Assembly (NCBI GenBank): GCA_002335345.1
Contig: DDCS01000166.1
Coordinates: 1-19,384 of the forward strand
DNA: 19,384 nucleotides
Direction of reading: 5' to 3'
Source of the DNA: Flavobacteriaceae bacterium UBA2000
GTDB taxonomy: Bacteria > Bacteroidota > Bacteroidia > Flavobacteriales > Flavobacteriaceae
The notes beneath the pieces were generated by a model. It worked only from the letters and a program-made list of their open reading frames with translations, was not told the origin of the DNA and made no database searches. Below are positions 1 through 7,861 of this stretch, in pieces. Positions within the stretch are counted from its first letter, which is position 1. Every line of letters begins with the position of its first letter. The position numbers and the translations under genes were made by a program.

Positions 1-282
1 GAAGCAGTCCGCCGATTTGCATTTCAGCGACATCTGCAACTTTTTCATGTCAATGGGATCACCTTTGATTTCCTTTTTGAGATTGCTAAAACCTTACATG
101 AGAGCCAATCTCTTATGCTGGTGGGGGCAGGAGATAAAGGTACTGACCCGCTAATTTTCAGGGCCAATGGAAAGCCCTATCGTGGCTTTCTGCATGGCCG
201 GGTAGATGACCAGCGCTTCCAATTGTTTTTGCTCTTAAGCGCAATGGAATTGAAAAAACCATCCCTGGGGACTTCGTCATGA
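1..282 (+). CDS. C-terminal fragment of an unrecognised protein, upstream partner of the ligase gene
   Basis: The frame is open from base 1 and ends at TGA 280-282, giving 93 visible residues of a protein whose start lies outside the window. I do not recognise the family. The visible part is mixed alpha/beta in character, with a segment reading GAGDKGTDPLIFRANGKPY and a leucine-rich last stretch (QLFLLLSAMELKKP). The stop overlaps the ATG of the ligase-like gene (ATGA, 279-282), an arrangement typical of translationally coupled genes, so it is very probably co-transcribed with the ligase and LRR genes and may be a component of the same system. It has no ATG near the left edge that would make a convincing complete small gene. 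Function unknown. Confidence 0.7.
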   Translation, partial: EAVRRFAFQRHLQLFHVNGITFDFLFEIAKTLHESQSLMLVGAGDKGTDPLIFRANGKPYRGFLHGRVDDQRFQLFLLLSAMELKKPSLGTSS

Positions 283-1700
283 CCCAGAAGATTTTCAGTG
301 GCGGTGAAACTTTTGGAAAAGGGGTGCGTAACGCGAACATATCCGATGACCAATTGGTGCAAATGCTTGCGGATTATCGCCGCCGCGTAGTGGGAGGCTA
401 TCGTGCACTATTGCCAGATGATATTGACAGTATTCCTCATGGACCCAGTTGGGTATCAACAAAACTTGATGGCGAATTATGGTTTTTGGTTAAGCGAGAA
501 GGATGGCTTGCCCTGATTAATCCTAAAGGCAGGGTGATCCATGGCGATCTGCCTGTGATCACCGCGGCGAACGATTTGCCCGAAGGGGTGATTTTAGCGG
601 GTGAATTAACCATTGATATGGGTGAAAAACGGGCCCGAATTGGTGATCTGTTAGCCGCATTGTCTCAAGGGGATGAGGTCGCCGCTGCCTCTATCATTTT
701 CTGCGGGTTCGACATTGTTGAACTTAATAATGCCCCTGTTGCTCAACCTTATGCGGAACGATACCAGCAGTTGCAGACGTTGCTTCCTGAAACAGGACCG
801 CTACGTTATGTGGCCAGCCAAGTGCTTAACACCCCGCAAGACATCAATGCTGAGTTTCAGTCCACGGTCTTGGACGGGAAAGCGGAAGGGTTGGTGGTGC
901 GGCACGAAAATGGCCTGATTTATAAAATCAAACCTCAAATTCATTTGGACGCGGCCATCATTGGGTATTCCGTTAAAACGGATCAGCCGCATTTGATCCG
1001 TTCAATGCTGCTGGGAATTATGGATAAAAATCAGCAATGGATCATCTTAGGTCCAATTGGCAATATCGGTGATGACCAGCAACGCAAATCACTCTTCGAT
1101 CAACTCGATGCTGATAAAGCCGACAGCAATATCCGATACGCCAATAGTTCAGGCAGCCTCTATAATTTTGTCATTCCCAAAATTGTTGTTGAGGTGGCGG
1201 TTACAGATCTGCAAGGCGAGTTGACCGATGGAACGATACCGTCAACGGCGCAAGCCAGTTTCGGGGATCAAGGTTGGCGCCGGAATGGGCAAGGCTATTG
1301 CCCGAAAATGCTGCATCCCGTGATGAAGCGTATTCGTTCCGATAAAACCGTCTCCTATGATGATATTCGGGTGGAGCAAGTCACTCCATATTTGGGCACG
1401 GTGCGTCATTCGGAAAACAATCAAGACCTGAAGGAAAGCACACTCATCCGACGTCAGGTTTGGACCAAAGAAACTAAAGGGCAAATGGCGGTTCGAAAGT
1501 TAACAGTCTGGAAAACCAATAAAGAAACCATTGATCCAAGATATCCAGCCTTTGTCGTGAATTGGACGGATTATTCTCCTGGGCGTGCCAAACCATTGGA
1601 TCGGGATGTGCGCCCCTTGGCTGATGAAGCCTCTGCCTTGTCAATGGCAGATCAACTTATCGAGCAAAACATTAAAAAAGGCTGGCAACCTACTGAATAA
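279..1700 (+). CDS. ATP-dependent DNA ligase-family nucleotidyltransferase with C-terminal WGR-like domain
   Basis: 473 residues. The nucleotidyltransferase motifs of ATP-dependent DNA ligases appear in order: motif I TKLDGE with candidate adenylated lysine K62, acidic GEL (E109), motif III FCGFDIVE (141-148), motif IV EGLVV (203-207), motif V YKIK (K216, K218). An OB-fold-like part ends in a motif VI-like RIRSDK (351-356). The family joins nicked strands through an enzyme-AMP intermediate. Motif I normally reads KxDGxR; here the Arg is Leu (KLDGEL), so activity is uncertain. About 100 residues follow the ligase core; 395-469 (beta-rich, then a helix ending NIKKGW) resembles a WGR domain, a nucleic-acid-binding module, but this is a by-eye call. 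There is no N-terminal DNA-binding domain of the kind seen in large ligases. The ATG overlaps the preceding stop by 4 bases, with GGGGA as a possible ribosome site. The LRR gene follows after 32 bases, implying one operon. Confidence 0.85.
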   Translation: MTQKIFSGGETFGKGVRNANISDDQLVQMLADYRRRVVGGYRALLPDDIDSIPHGPSWVSTKLDGELWFLVKREGWLALINPKGRVIHGDLPVITAANDLPEGVILAGELTIDMGEKRARIGDLLAALSQGDEVAAASIIFCGFDIVELNNAPVAQPYAERYQQLQTLLPETGPLRYVASQVLNTPQDINAEFQSTVLDGKAEGLVVRHENGLIYKIKPQIHLDAAIIGYSVKTDQPHLIRSMLLGIMDKNQQWIILGPIGNIGDDQQRKSLFDQLDADKADSNIRYANSSGSLYNFVIPKIVVEVAVTDLQGELTDGTIPSTAQASFGDQGWRRNGQGYCPKMLHPVMKRIRSDKTVSYDDIRVEQVTPYLGTVRHSENNQDLKESTLIRRQVWTKETKGQMAVRKLTVWKTNKETIDPRYPAFVVNWTDYSPGRAKPLDRDVRPLADEASALSMADQLIEQNIKKGWQPTE

Positions 1701-1732
1701 AATATTTAACCCGTACGGATAAAAGGTGTGTG

Positions 1733-4700
1733 ATGACCGATCGACTTCAACCCCTTCGTGGAGAAGGGGCAAAACTTTGGAAGATGATGGCAGATGCTGA
1801 TGGCATTGAAACCTTGGAGCAAGGCATGGAACTTGCCAAAGCGTTCGATGCGCCCATCGAAAATTTATTGGATGGTGTTGATGTCAACGCGGGCCTATTA
1901 GTTCGAACCTCGCGTTTCAAAGGCACTTTAGCCCGTCAACCTATTTTGGATTTGATTTTACTGCATCAATTGTCTTTAGCCCCATCAGGAAGCCGTGAAG
2001 CCACTCTTCGTGAAGCGGTAAGACATTTGGAGTTGAAAACGCCAATGATTCCTCACATGAGCGGCTTTACAGGGCTTGAAACCCTCAAATTATCCTTGAT
2101 GCCGTCGCTGGATGCGGCCAGTTTGAAAGGACTGGGGGCAATGCCGAACTTGCGTAAGTTTGAAGTGCAAGCAGAAAAAGAAGGTGATCAACAAGGCCGT
2201 TTGTTAGCGCTTGATGGATTGGAAGCGCCAGCCTTGGTTAAAGCCAACCTTAAAAATATCGGTTTGACTAATATTGATGCGCTATCTCAAAGCTCTCAAC
2301 TGGAAGAGATTGACCTTTCAAAGAATGCCAAGTTGCAGTCGATCAATGGCCTTCGTTCCTCGCATGCCACCTTAAAAAACATCAATCTGGAATATTGTGG
2401 CGATCTTGGAGATATAAACGCGCTAGCAAACGCTACTGAACTGACCCAGATTAATTTAACGCATTGCGCCTCAATCAAACAAGTACAGGCCTTAAGCGCG
2501 TCGACCAAAATCAAGCATTTTTATATTGAAGGTTGCTCTGTGCTCACCAGTCTTGAAGGCATCACTGCACCGGTGATCACCCCAGGATCCCATTACTGGG
2601 TTTATAGCCTAAAAGGATGTAAAAATCTGAAAAACCTAAAAGGTCTTCCAAGTTTGGGAGAAGGCTATAAATATCTTGAATTGGAAGATATGCCCGCGCT
2701 GGACAGCCTCGAAGGGTTGCAACCATCGCCATTCATTAAAACCCTGCGAATGAGGAATATTGGCGTTCGGGATATTGCTCAATTGACTTCTCTTGATGCG
2801 TTGCAAGATATTTCTTTAGAAAAAATTAAAAATTTGTCTTCTGTGGCTGTACTAGGTGAATTGTCACAAGTGCAATCAATTTCGCTTTCAGAAGGGGTAT
2901 CGCTTACAGAATTGCCTAAACATTGGCCACAATCCCTCAAAAAAATATCCATGCATGATTTTAGTGAAATTTTAAACCTAGGTGATTTTCCGACAGGCCT
3001 CAATCATCTTGAGATTAGAAATTGCCCTAAGATCACAAGTGTGGCGGGTATTCCATCGGATTGCCACTTATCGGAACTGGTGATCGATCAACATATGATG
3101 GATTTGTCTGCCATTGCTGGTATTGTGGTTGATCGCGTGACGGTCCATAACAGCACTGCCCCAAAGAACAGTAATTGGTGGAGTCAAATATTTGCCGATT
3201 TCAAAAGGCTAAATTTGAATTTAGACTTCTATCGTTTGGATGATCCAACTTTTTTGACTGAGTTGCCACAACTGGTCAGTCTTTCACCGCCATGGAAACT
3301 TTGTGAAGAGTACAGCCTTAAAGACAATGAGCGAAAAACACCCGCTGAAGTAAAGACATTTCAGCGCGCGATTTGTAAAGCCCTTCAGATAGAAACACCA
3401 TATTTTTTGAAAGCACGACGAGTGGTTCGGACTAAAGACTCAGGTGAAGGGTTGCATCTTGCTGATCTCAAGGCTGATTTGTTGAGCGGTGAACCCGATA
3501 AAGTTTTGGCTGCTCTTGATCGTGTTAAAAATGAAGGGTCACCAGCCCTCTTTGATGACATTATCAATGGCGTGGATGCCGATGATCTCTATGATGGTGA
3601 TAGCAAAGCCATTGGTGATTTTTTCAAGAAAGTTAAAGCTGGTGAACGACCCTTGGCACGATGGGCGGTGACCACTCTATTATCAATCGCGCCAGATGAA
3701 GCAGTGCAATCTTGTGCGATACGTGGTGCAATCCAGAAAATGGTGTTGTCTGCTCCACAGACTTTCACTTGGCAAAGAAAGGGGGATGCCCCCATCGACG
3801 GTTTGCCGTTGCCATCGTTAAAGCGTTTTAATAAACTTGATGACCTGACCATCGTTGGATTTGCAATCACTGACCTGTCGTGCATCATGGGTAATGCGAG
3901 TGTTAGATCAATAAGCTTGAAAGAACTGCCCCATCTTGCAAGCCTGAATGGGCTATCGGATTTGCCAAATGTGCAACAACTCAAGTTCAATCAATGCCCC
4001 GCACTTTGTTCATTAGAAGGCGTATCGGAGATCCCAAGCCTTACTGAGATGCATGTTGAAAACTGTGAATTAATAACAGATTTTACCTTCCTCCGGCATT
4101 TGCCCCTTTTGACGAAATTCAACCGCCACTGGGATTCTGGTGGCATTAATCTTTCAAAATGTGGTGTTTTTACCAATATTGAGTTTTTGTCAGGCTTAAA
4201 ATCAGCCCCTGCGATTGATCTCAATCTTCAAGGATCTGTCAATTTAAGCGTTTTTAATCAGTTGAAGGCCACTAAAATACTGAACTTTCACGTCGACACG
4301 TTCAAATTGGATTTATCACCCTTGCGGCATGTGGAAGAATTGCAACTCTATCAGATCTATGATCTCGATGGTGACATGCAACGTGATCTGAACGATGAGA
4401 TTCTTAATGATGCTGGACGTTGGAGTCATGACTGGTCATATGAATTGCCCAATCTGAGGTCGTTGAAAATTGATACAGGCGTGCATGACTTTTCATTCCT
4501 GAATGCCCAATCCTTAGATGATATTTTCATGTATGGGGCTAATTTTGTCTCCTTTAAGGGGGTTGGCCATGCCCGGAAAATAGAGGTTTCGGTTGGTAGT
4601 TATCATTCGTTAGAAGGACTTGAGGATAGCCCCATCGAATATTTCAGCATTTATTATAACCGGGAAGAAGGCCATAAACCTGATCTTTCGTTGATGCCAA

Positions 4701-5002
4701 AGATACCAAATCTGAAAGTGCTTAGAATTGGATCAATGTTGACTTCCGGCCATCAAGAACAACTAACGGGATGCGACCAGATAGAACGCCTTGAGGCTGG
4801 ATCTTATAAAGGTAGTCTTGGCTTCCTCAAAGGATGGGAAAGTTTAACCGAATTGGATTTGCGTAATTCTGGAATGCTTGAAGATATCGAAGCGGTTGAG
4901 TCATTACCCAATCTGAAACGCATTCGATTGAGAGGTTCTGAAATGAAACGTGATACATGGCCCAAGTCGCTGCAAGATGTGTTGGATTATATGGGCACTT
5001 AA
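1733..5002 (+). CDS. Giant leucine-rich-repeat protein (LRR protein 1)
   Basis: 1089 residues from ATG 1733. An in-frame GTG sits one codon earlier, but AAAAGG at 1721-1726 is 6 bases before the ATG, which I prefer. No signal peptide or membrane segment is visible, so it is probably cytoplasmic. Residues 8-100 form a helical module with the motif RFKG (61-64). LRRs follow, with consensus near LxxLxLxxCxxLxSLxGL and a period of roughly 23, up to an LPKHW motif (394-398) and beyond. Residues ~480-700 are not LRR and include a second, diverged module (LKADLLSGEPDK at 579). A second LRR block runs from ~700 to the C-terminus. LRRs bind proteins or other ligands; no catalytic domain is visible. 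It is paralogous to the minus-strand LRR protein, with collinear motifs. It is the last gene of its operon, followed by a hairpin. A sensor or target-binding role is inferred. Confidence 0.85.
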   Translation: MTDRLQPLRGEGAKLWKMMADADGIETLEQGMELAKAFDAPIENLLDGVDVNAGLLVRTSRFKGTLARQPILDLILLHQLSLAPSGSREATLREAVRHLELKTPMIPHMSGFTGLETLKLSLMPSLDAASLKGLGAMPNLRKFEVQAEKEGDQQGRLLALDGLEAPALVKANLKNIGLTNIDALSQSSQLEEIDLSKNAKLQSINGLRSSHATLKNINLEYCGDLGDINALANATELTQINLTHCASIKQVQALSASTKIKHFYIEGCSVLTSLEGITAPVITPGSHYWVYSLKGCKNLKNLKGLPSLGEGYKYLELEDMPALDSLEGLQPSPFIKTLRMRNIGVRDIAQLTSLDALQDISLEKIKNLSSVAVLGELSQVQSISLSEGVSLTELPKHWPQSLKKISMHDFSEILNLGDFPTGLNHLEIRNCPKITSVAGIPSDCHLSELVIDQHMMDLSAIAGIVVDRVTVHNSTAPKNSNWWSQIFADFKRLNLNLDFYRLDDPTFLTELPQLVSLSPPWKLCEEYSLKDNERKTPAEVKTFQRAICKALQIETPYFLKARRVVRTKDSGEGLHLADLKADLLSGEPDKVLAALDRVKNEGSPALFDDIINGVDADDLYDGDSKAIGDFFKKVKAGERPLARWAVTTLLSIAPDEAVQSCAIRGAIQKMVLSAPQTFTWQRKGDAPIDGLPLPSLKRFNKLDDLTIVGFAITDLSCIMGNASVRSISLKELPHLASLNGLSDLPNVQQLKFNQCPALCSLEGVSEIPSLTEMHVENCELITDFTFLRHLPLLTKFNRHWDSGGINLSKCGVFTNIEFLSGLKSAPAIDLNLQGSVNLSVFNQLKATKILNFHVDTFKLDLSPLRHVEELQLYQIYDLDGDMQRDLNDEILNDAGRWSHDWSYELPNLRSLKIDTGVHDFSFLNAQSLDDIFMYGANFVSFKGVGHARKIEVSVGSYHSLEGLEDSPIEYFSIYYNREEGHKPDLSLMPKIPNLKVLRIGSMLTSGHQEQLTGCDQIERLEAGSYKGSLGFLKGWESLTELDLRNSGMLEDIEAVESLPNLKRIRLRGSEMKRDTWPKSLQDVLDYMGT

Positions 5003-5020
5003 TGACGAGTAATGAGCGAC

Positions 5021-5050
5021 AAGAAAAGGGCATTGTTATTCCCTTTTCTT
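5021..5050. terminator. Hairpin between convergent operons, probable bidirectional terminator
   Basis: AAGAAAAGGG (5021-5030) and CCCTTTTCTT (5041-5050) are perfect inverted copies, giving a 10-bp stem with a 10-base loop. It lies between the stop of the LRR gene (5002) and the stop of the oppositely oriented zinc-ribbon gene (5067). The arms are A-rich on the 5' side and U-rich on the 3' side in both readings. The GC part of the stem is only three pairs, so it may be a weak terminator. Confidence 0.6.
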
Positions 5051-5066
5051 AAAATTTGGTCACCGA

Positions 5067-5231
5067 TTATTTGGTGCGGTAGACTTGACCGTTGCGAATT
5101 TCAATGCCGAAATTCTTATGGCAATTGCGACAAGTCACAATCGTGGTACCATTGCTGGTATTGGGTTTGTACGTGCCTGTGCTTCCGCATTTAGGGCAAG
5201 CGACGGGAACGGGTCCTGGAATTTCGGCCAT
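5067..5231 (-). CDS. Small zinc-ribbon protein (54 residues)
   Basis: A short minus-strand frame begins at ATG 5231-5229 and stops at TAA 5069-5067. The product has two CxxC pairs, CPKC (C12, C15) and CRNC (C34, C37), 18 residues apart, followed by a short beta-rich tail ending QVYRTK: the layout of a zinc ribbon. A strong Shine-Dalgarno AAGGAG (complement of 5238-5243) stands 5 bases before the ATG, which together with the cysteine pattern makes it a convincing gene. It lies 88 bases after the VWA gene on the same strand. It could be the last gene of that operon or have its own promoter; a TATAAT appears in the AT-rich upstream stretch, but no well-spaced -35 box. Zinc ribbons bind nucleic acids or proteins; the specific role is unknown. 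It may be an unrelated host gene. Confidence 0.85.
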   Translation of the reverse strand: MAEIPGPVPVACPKCGSTGTYKPNTSNGTTIVTCRNCHKNFGIEIRNGQVYRTK

Positions 5232-5319
5232 GATCTTCTCCTTGAGATGATTATTATATTAGACTTCCATTATTAATTATAGTGCGCAAGCAATAGATCA
5301 AGTTTTTGTAATAAATTGG

Positions 5320-6654
5320 TCATGTTGAGGGGAGAGTTATAATCCGGCCATATTTAAGATGTTCGGTTGATGACAATTGATCGGTCAACACCCACATCAC
5401 GGGGCATCTTGGGCGGATTGTGGGCGCGCTCGCCATGCCATCAGTTAAATAAATGCAAGCATCAAACCGGCCGTTGCGCATATTTTTGAGCCATTCAAAG
5501 GCAGGGTCAAACGACGTTCCCCCACCGCCTTGAACATTGTCCAGCGGTTTGCCTTTATAAGGATAGGTGCGTTGCACGCTTGCGTCACATTCTATAATAT
5601 GCACATCCGCACCACTGCGCCAAATGCCATGAATTTCAGCCGAAAATAATTGAAATTGATCCATCGCAATTGACCCGGAGGTATCGATCACCACCGCGAC
5701 CCGCTTTTCCCGTTTGACGCGTGTTCCTGGGAAGGTGTTGAACCGCTTGGACATGCGGCGATTGGTTGGCACAAGACTGGTGCGATAGCCACTATTGGCA
5801 AACAATCGTAATGTGCGCCGCCAATCGACTTTGGGCTTTCGATTTTGTTCAATCGATTGCAATTCGGTTTGAATATCCAAGGGGATAGACCCCCATTGGC
5901 TGACCGGCATTCGATTGCGCGCACGAATAATGTGGCGCTCAATATCGACTTCTAGAGCATCAATTAAGGTTTGGCTCATTGGCTCACCATTAGCCCCTTC
6001 ATCACCACCACATGCTGCCCAGAGGCTATGATCGCCATGTGAAGTCTGATCGATCATTCGCTTTAAGGCTTCCATACTTTGAGGGGCGTTCTCGGCTTCA
6101 CCGCTATCAATGCTTCCCCCACCATCGCCATCATTCCCAGATTGAGCATTATTCTGTTTGAGGGCAGCTTTTTTTAATTTGAACAGTTTATCATAATACC
6201 ATTCGACGGTTTGATCAGGCCGAAGATCATAATCAGGAAATGTTTTCAGCGTTACGCCTGTTTCTGGTAAGGGCCAAGGCGCGATCAGTTGATTGACCAC
6301 CAAATCCGCGGCGATATTGAACAATTTAAGATCAGCATTCTTCTTTGGCTTGCGGTAAAGGTGCCTGAAAATAATATGCAAGGCTTCATGTTTGATCACC
6401 GCTACCCGTTCTTTGGTGTTGAGTTCTTTGATGAAGAAGAGAGGGTTGACGATCAATTCAGGCCCCCTAGACGTCAAAGCAACAGCCGCGGTGGGGACAT
6501 CTTCGGAAACACGCCGCACCAACCCCCCTAAAAGATGGCCGTAGAAAGGTTCTTTTAACAGTAAGGTAACAATGGTGCGCCCTAGTTCATGGGTTGCCTT
6601 GGCCACATCTTTGGCCTTCGCTTTTGCGTCCTTGGTGTCGAGAAGTGGTGCCAC
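5320..6654 (-). CDS. DUF2201 protein: putative zinc metallopeptidase plus VWA-like domain, partner of MoxR ATPase
   Basis: 444 residues from GTG 6654, two bases after the TAA of the MoxR gene; GAAGG lies 9 bases upstream and the pair is probably translationally coupled. The N-terminal half carries a metallopeptidase signature HEALH (89-93), followed by H98 and NIAAD (113-117), as in the DUF2201 N-terminal domain family. Residues ~160-230 form a low-complexity, Gly/Asn/Asp-rich linker. The C-terminal part is VWA-like: a MIDAS motif DTSGS (324-328), a GGGGTSF segment with T380, and LTDG with D405, the expected metal-binding positions. In known MoxR-VWA pairs the VWA protein acts with the AAA+ ring as an adaptor or metal-dependent effector. 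Here the extra HExxH suggests possible proteolysis, which is inference. No signal peptide or membrane helix, so probably cytoplasmic. Confidence 0.9.
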   Translation of the reverse strand: MAPLLDTKDAKAKAKDVAKATHELGRTIVTLLLKEPFYGHLLGGLVRRVSEDVPTAAVALTSRGPELIVNPLFFIKELNTKERVAVIKHEALHIIFRHLYRKPKKNADLKLFNIAADLVVNQLIAPWPLPETGVTLKTFPDYDLRPDQTVEWYYDKLFKLKKAALKQNNAQSGNDGDGGGSIDSGEAENAPQSMEALKRMIDQTSHGDHSLWAACGGDEGANGEPMSQTLIDALEVDIERHIIRARNRMPVSQWGSIPLDIQTELQSIEQNRKPKVDWRRTLRLFANSGYRTSLVPTNRRMSKRFNTFPGTRVKREKRVAVVIDTSGSIAMDQFQLFSAEIHGIWRSGADVHIIECDASVQRTYPYKGKPLDNVQGGGGTSFDPAFEWLKNMRNGRFDACIYLTDGMASAPTIRPRCPVMWVLTDQLSSTEHLKYGRIITLPST

Positions 6655-6656
6655 GA

Positions 6657-7817
6657 TTAGAGACCTTCAATCACCAGTTTCGCGAGTTTGGGATCGCGCA
6701 GCATATTGGCAATTTCTTCGCTGATGGTGATGAGGTCTCGATGAAGCGAGAACCGCAAATCATTAGGCAGGTCATCCAGCAGTAAAAAGGCCACTAAATT
6801 CTTGGCGTGATGGCTTTCGGCTTTATATTTTTCCGCCGATAGATGCAAATAAAGGCGCGTGCAAATGGTGGATAAGCGATCCACTCTTTTAGCATCACCT
6901 TCCCCTTTTGAAAGGTCACTGATTTGCTTTGCAATCGGTTTGAAATCTTTTGCGTCCAGAATATCGGATGGTTCAATCAATTGCGTGACGCCGTCATTCA
7001 CAAAAGCCAAGAAGGTAGTCGCGGTGATATCATCAAGCGCACTTCGCGCCAGCACATTAACCAATTCCAATTCGCTTTTCAGATCGTCTATATTGGCGAT
7101 CTGATCAAAAAATTGCGTCAAGGTCCGTGGTGTGGTGCGCTCGCCTGTAATCACTTCAGGATAGGTCAAAACAAAGGCAATCCCCCGTGGATCAACTCCC
7201 GCATTCATCGCCCATCTGGCCCAAGATTTAACATCAAAAATCATGGTCATATGGAGCATACGGGTCAGCATCGCAGGGTCCATCGGCGTTACGGAATAAT
7301 CGCCGCCTTCAGGATTTGCGGTGCAAACGATTTGCCATTTGCGTGGAAGCGTCCATGAGAACATTTCAAATTCTTGGATGAGTTGCATCAGGCCCCGCAA
7401 AATACGGTCATCAGCACGGTTCAAGTCATCCAAAAGCAAAATACCAGGGCCTTCATCATCTTCTTTTGGCACCCAATCCGGCGGCATATACACAGTCGTT
7501 TCATCTCCTTGAACATCTGGGTTAGGATCAAGGCGAACCGGCAAGCCATGCAAATCACCCATTTCTTCAAATTGCGCTGGAGCGCAGTATCGAAATTTCC
7601 AGCCATGTTTTTTGGCTAAATCCTTGACTAAAGCAGTTTTGCCAATGCCGTGGGATCCCCAAATGCAAATCGGGGTTGGTCGTTTGCCATTACCGTTAGG
7701 ATTTTTGGTGGCGTAGTCTTCCTCATTTTTCAGGTTGGTCTGAAACACATGCTCCAATAAATGAATAGCGGTGTCGGGAGCCAATTCGGCTCCAAAATTT
7801 GTTAACGTGGTGGTCAT
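6657..7817 (-). CDS. MoxR-family AAA+ ATPase
   Basis: 386 residues from the second of two adjacent ATG codons. AAGGAG lies 5 bases before ATG 7817 but only 2 bases before ATG 7820, so I choose 7817. Walker A is GSHGIGKT (54-61), Walker B ILLLDD (126-131), sensor 1 is the Asn of CTANPEGG (~168), and a candidate arginine finger is in MLTRM (R186). The layout and the GDLHGLP segment after the first helix fit the MoxR/AAA_5 group of hexameric ATPases, which usually partner with VWA proteins. The partner gene begins 2 bases downstream, and the LRR gene ends 44 bases upstream, so LRR-MoxR-VWA is most likely one operon. The C-terminal ~150 residues are helical with no extra domain recognised. Expected role: ATP-driven remodelling of a target or of the VWA partner. 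Confidence 0.92.
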   Translation of the reverse strand: MTTTLTNFGAELAPDTAIHLLEHVFQTNLKNEEDYATKNPNGNGKRPTPICIWGSHGIGKTALVKDLAKKHGWKFRYCAPAQFEEMGDLHGLPVRLDPNPDVQGDETTVYMPPDWVPKEDDEGPGILLLDDLNRADDRILRGLMQLIQEFEMFSWTLPRKWQIVCTANPEGGDYSVTPMDPAMLTRMLHMTMIFDVKSWARWAMNAGVDPRGIAFVLTYPEVITGERTTPRTLTQFFDQIANIDDLKSELELVNVLARSALDDITATTFLAFVNDGVTQLIEPSDILDAKDFKPIAKQISDLSKGEGDAKRVDRLSTICTRLYLHLSAEKYKAESHHAKNLVAFLLLDDLPNDLRFSLHRDLITISEEIANMLRDPKLAKLVIEGL

Positions 7818-7861
7818 CATCTCTCCTTCATGCCCAATAGAATATAATGGATCCGGTTTCT

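Noticed and set aside
3589..3990. 133-residue minus-strand frame inside LRR gene 1
   Set aside because: It is the antisense shadow of a well-supported coding sequence and shows no motif or ribosome site.
6924..7358. 144-residue plus-strand frame inside the MoxR gene
   Set aside because: Antisense shadow of the AAA+ gene, whose Walker and sensor motifs are clear on the other strand.
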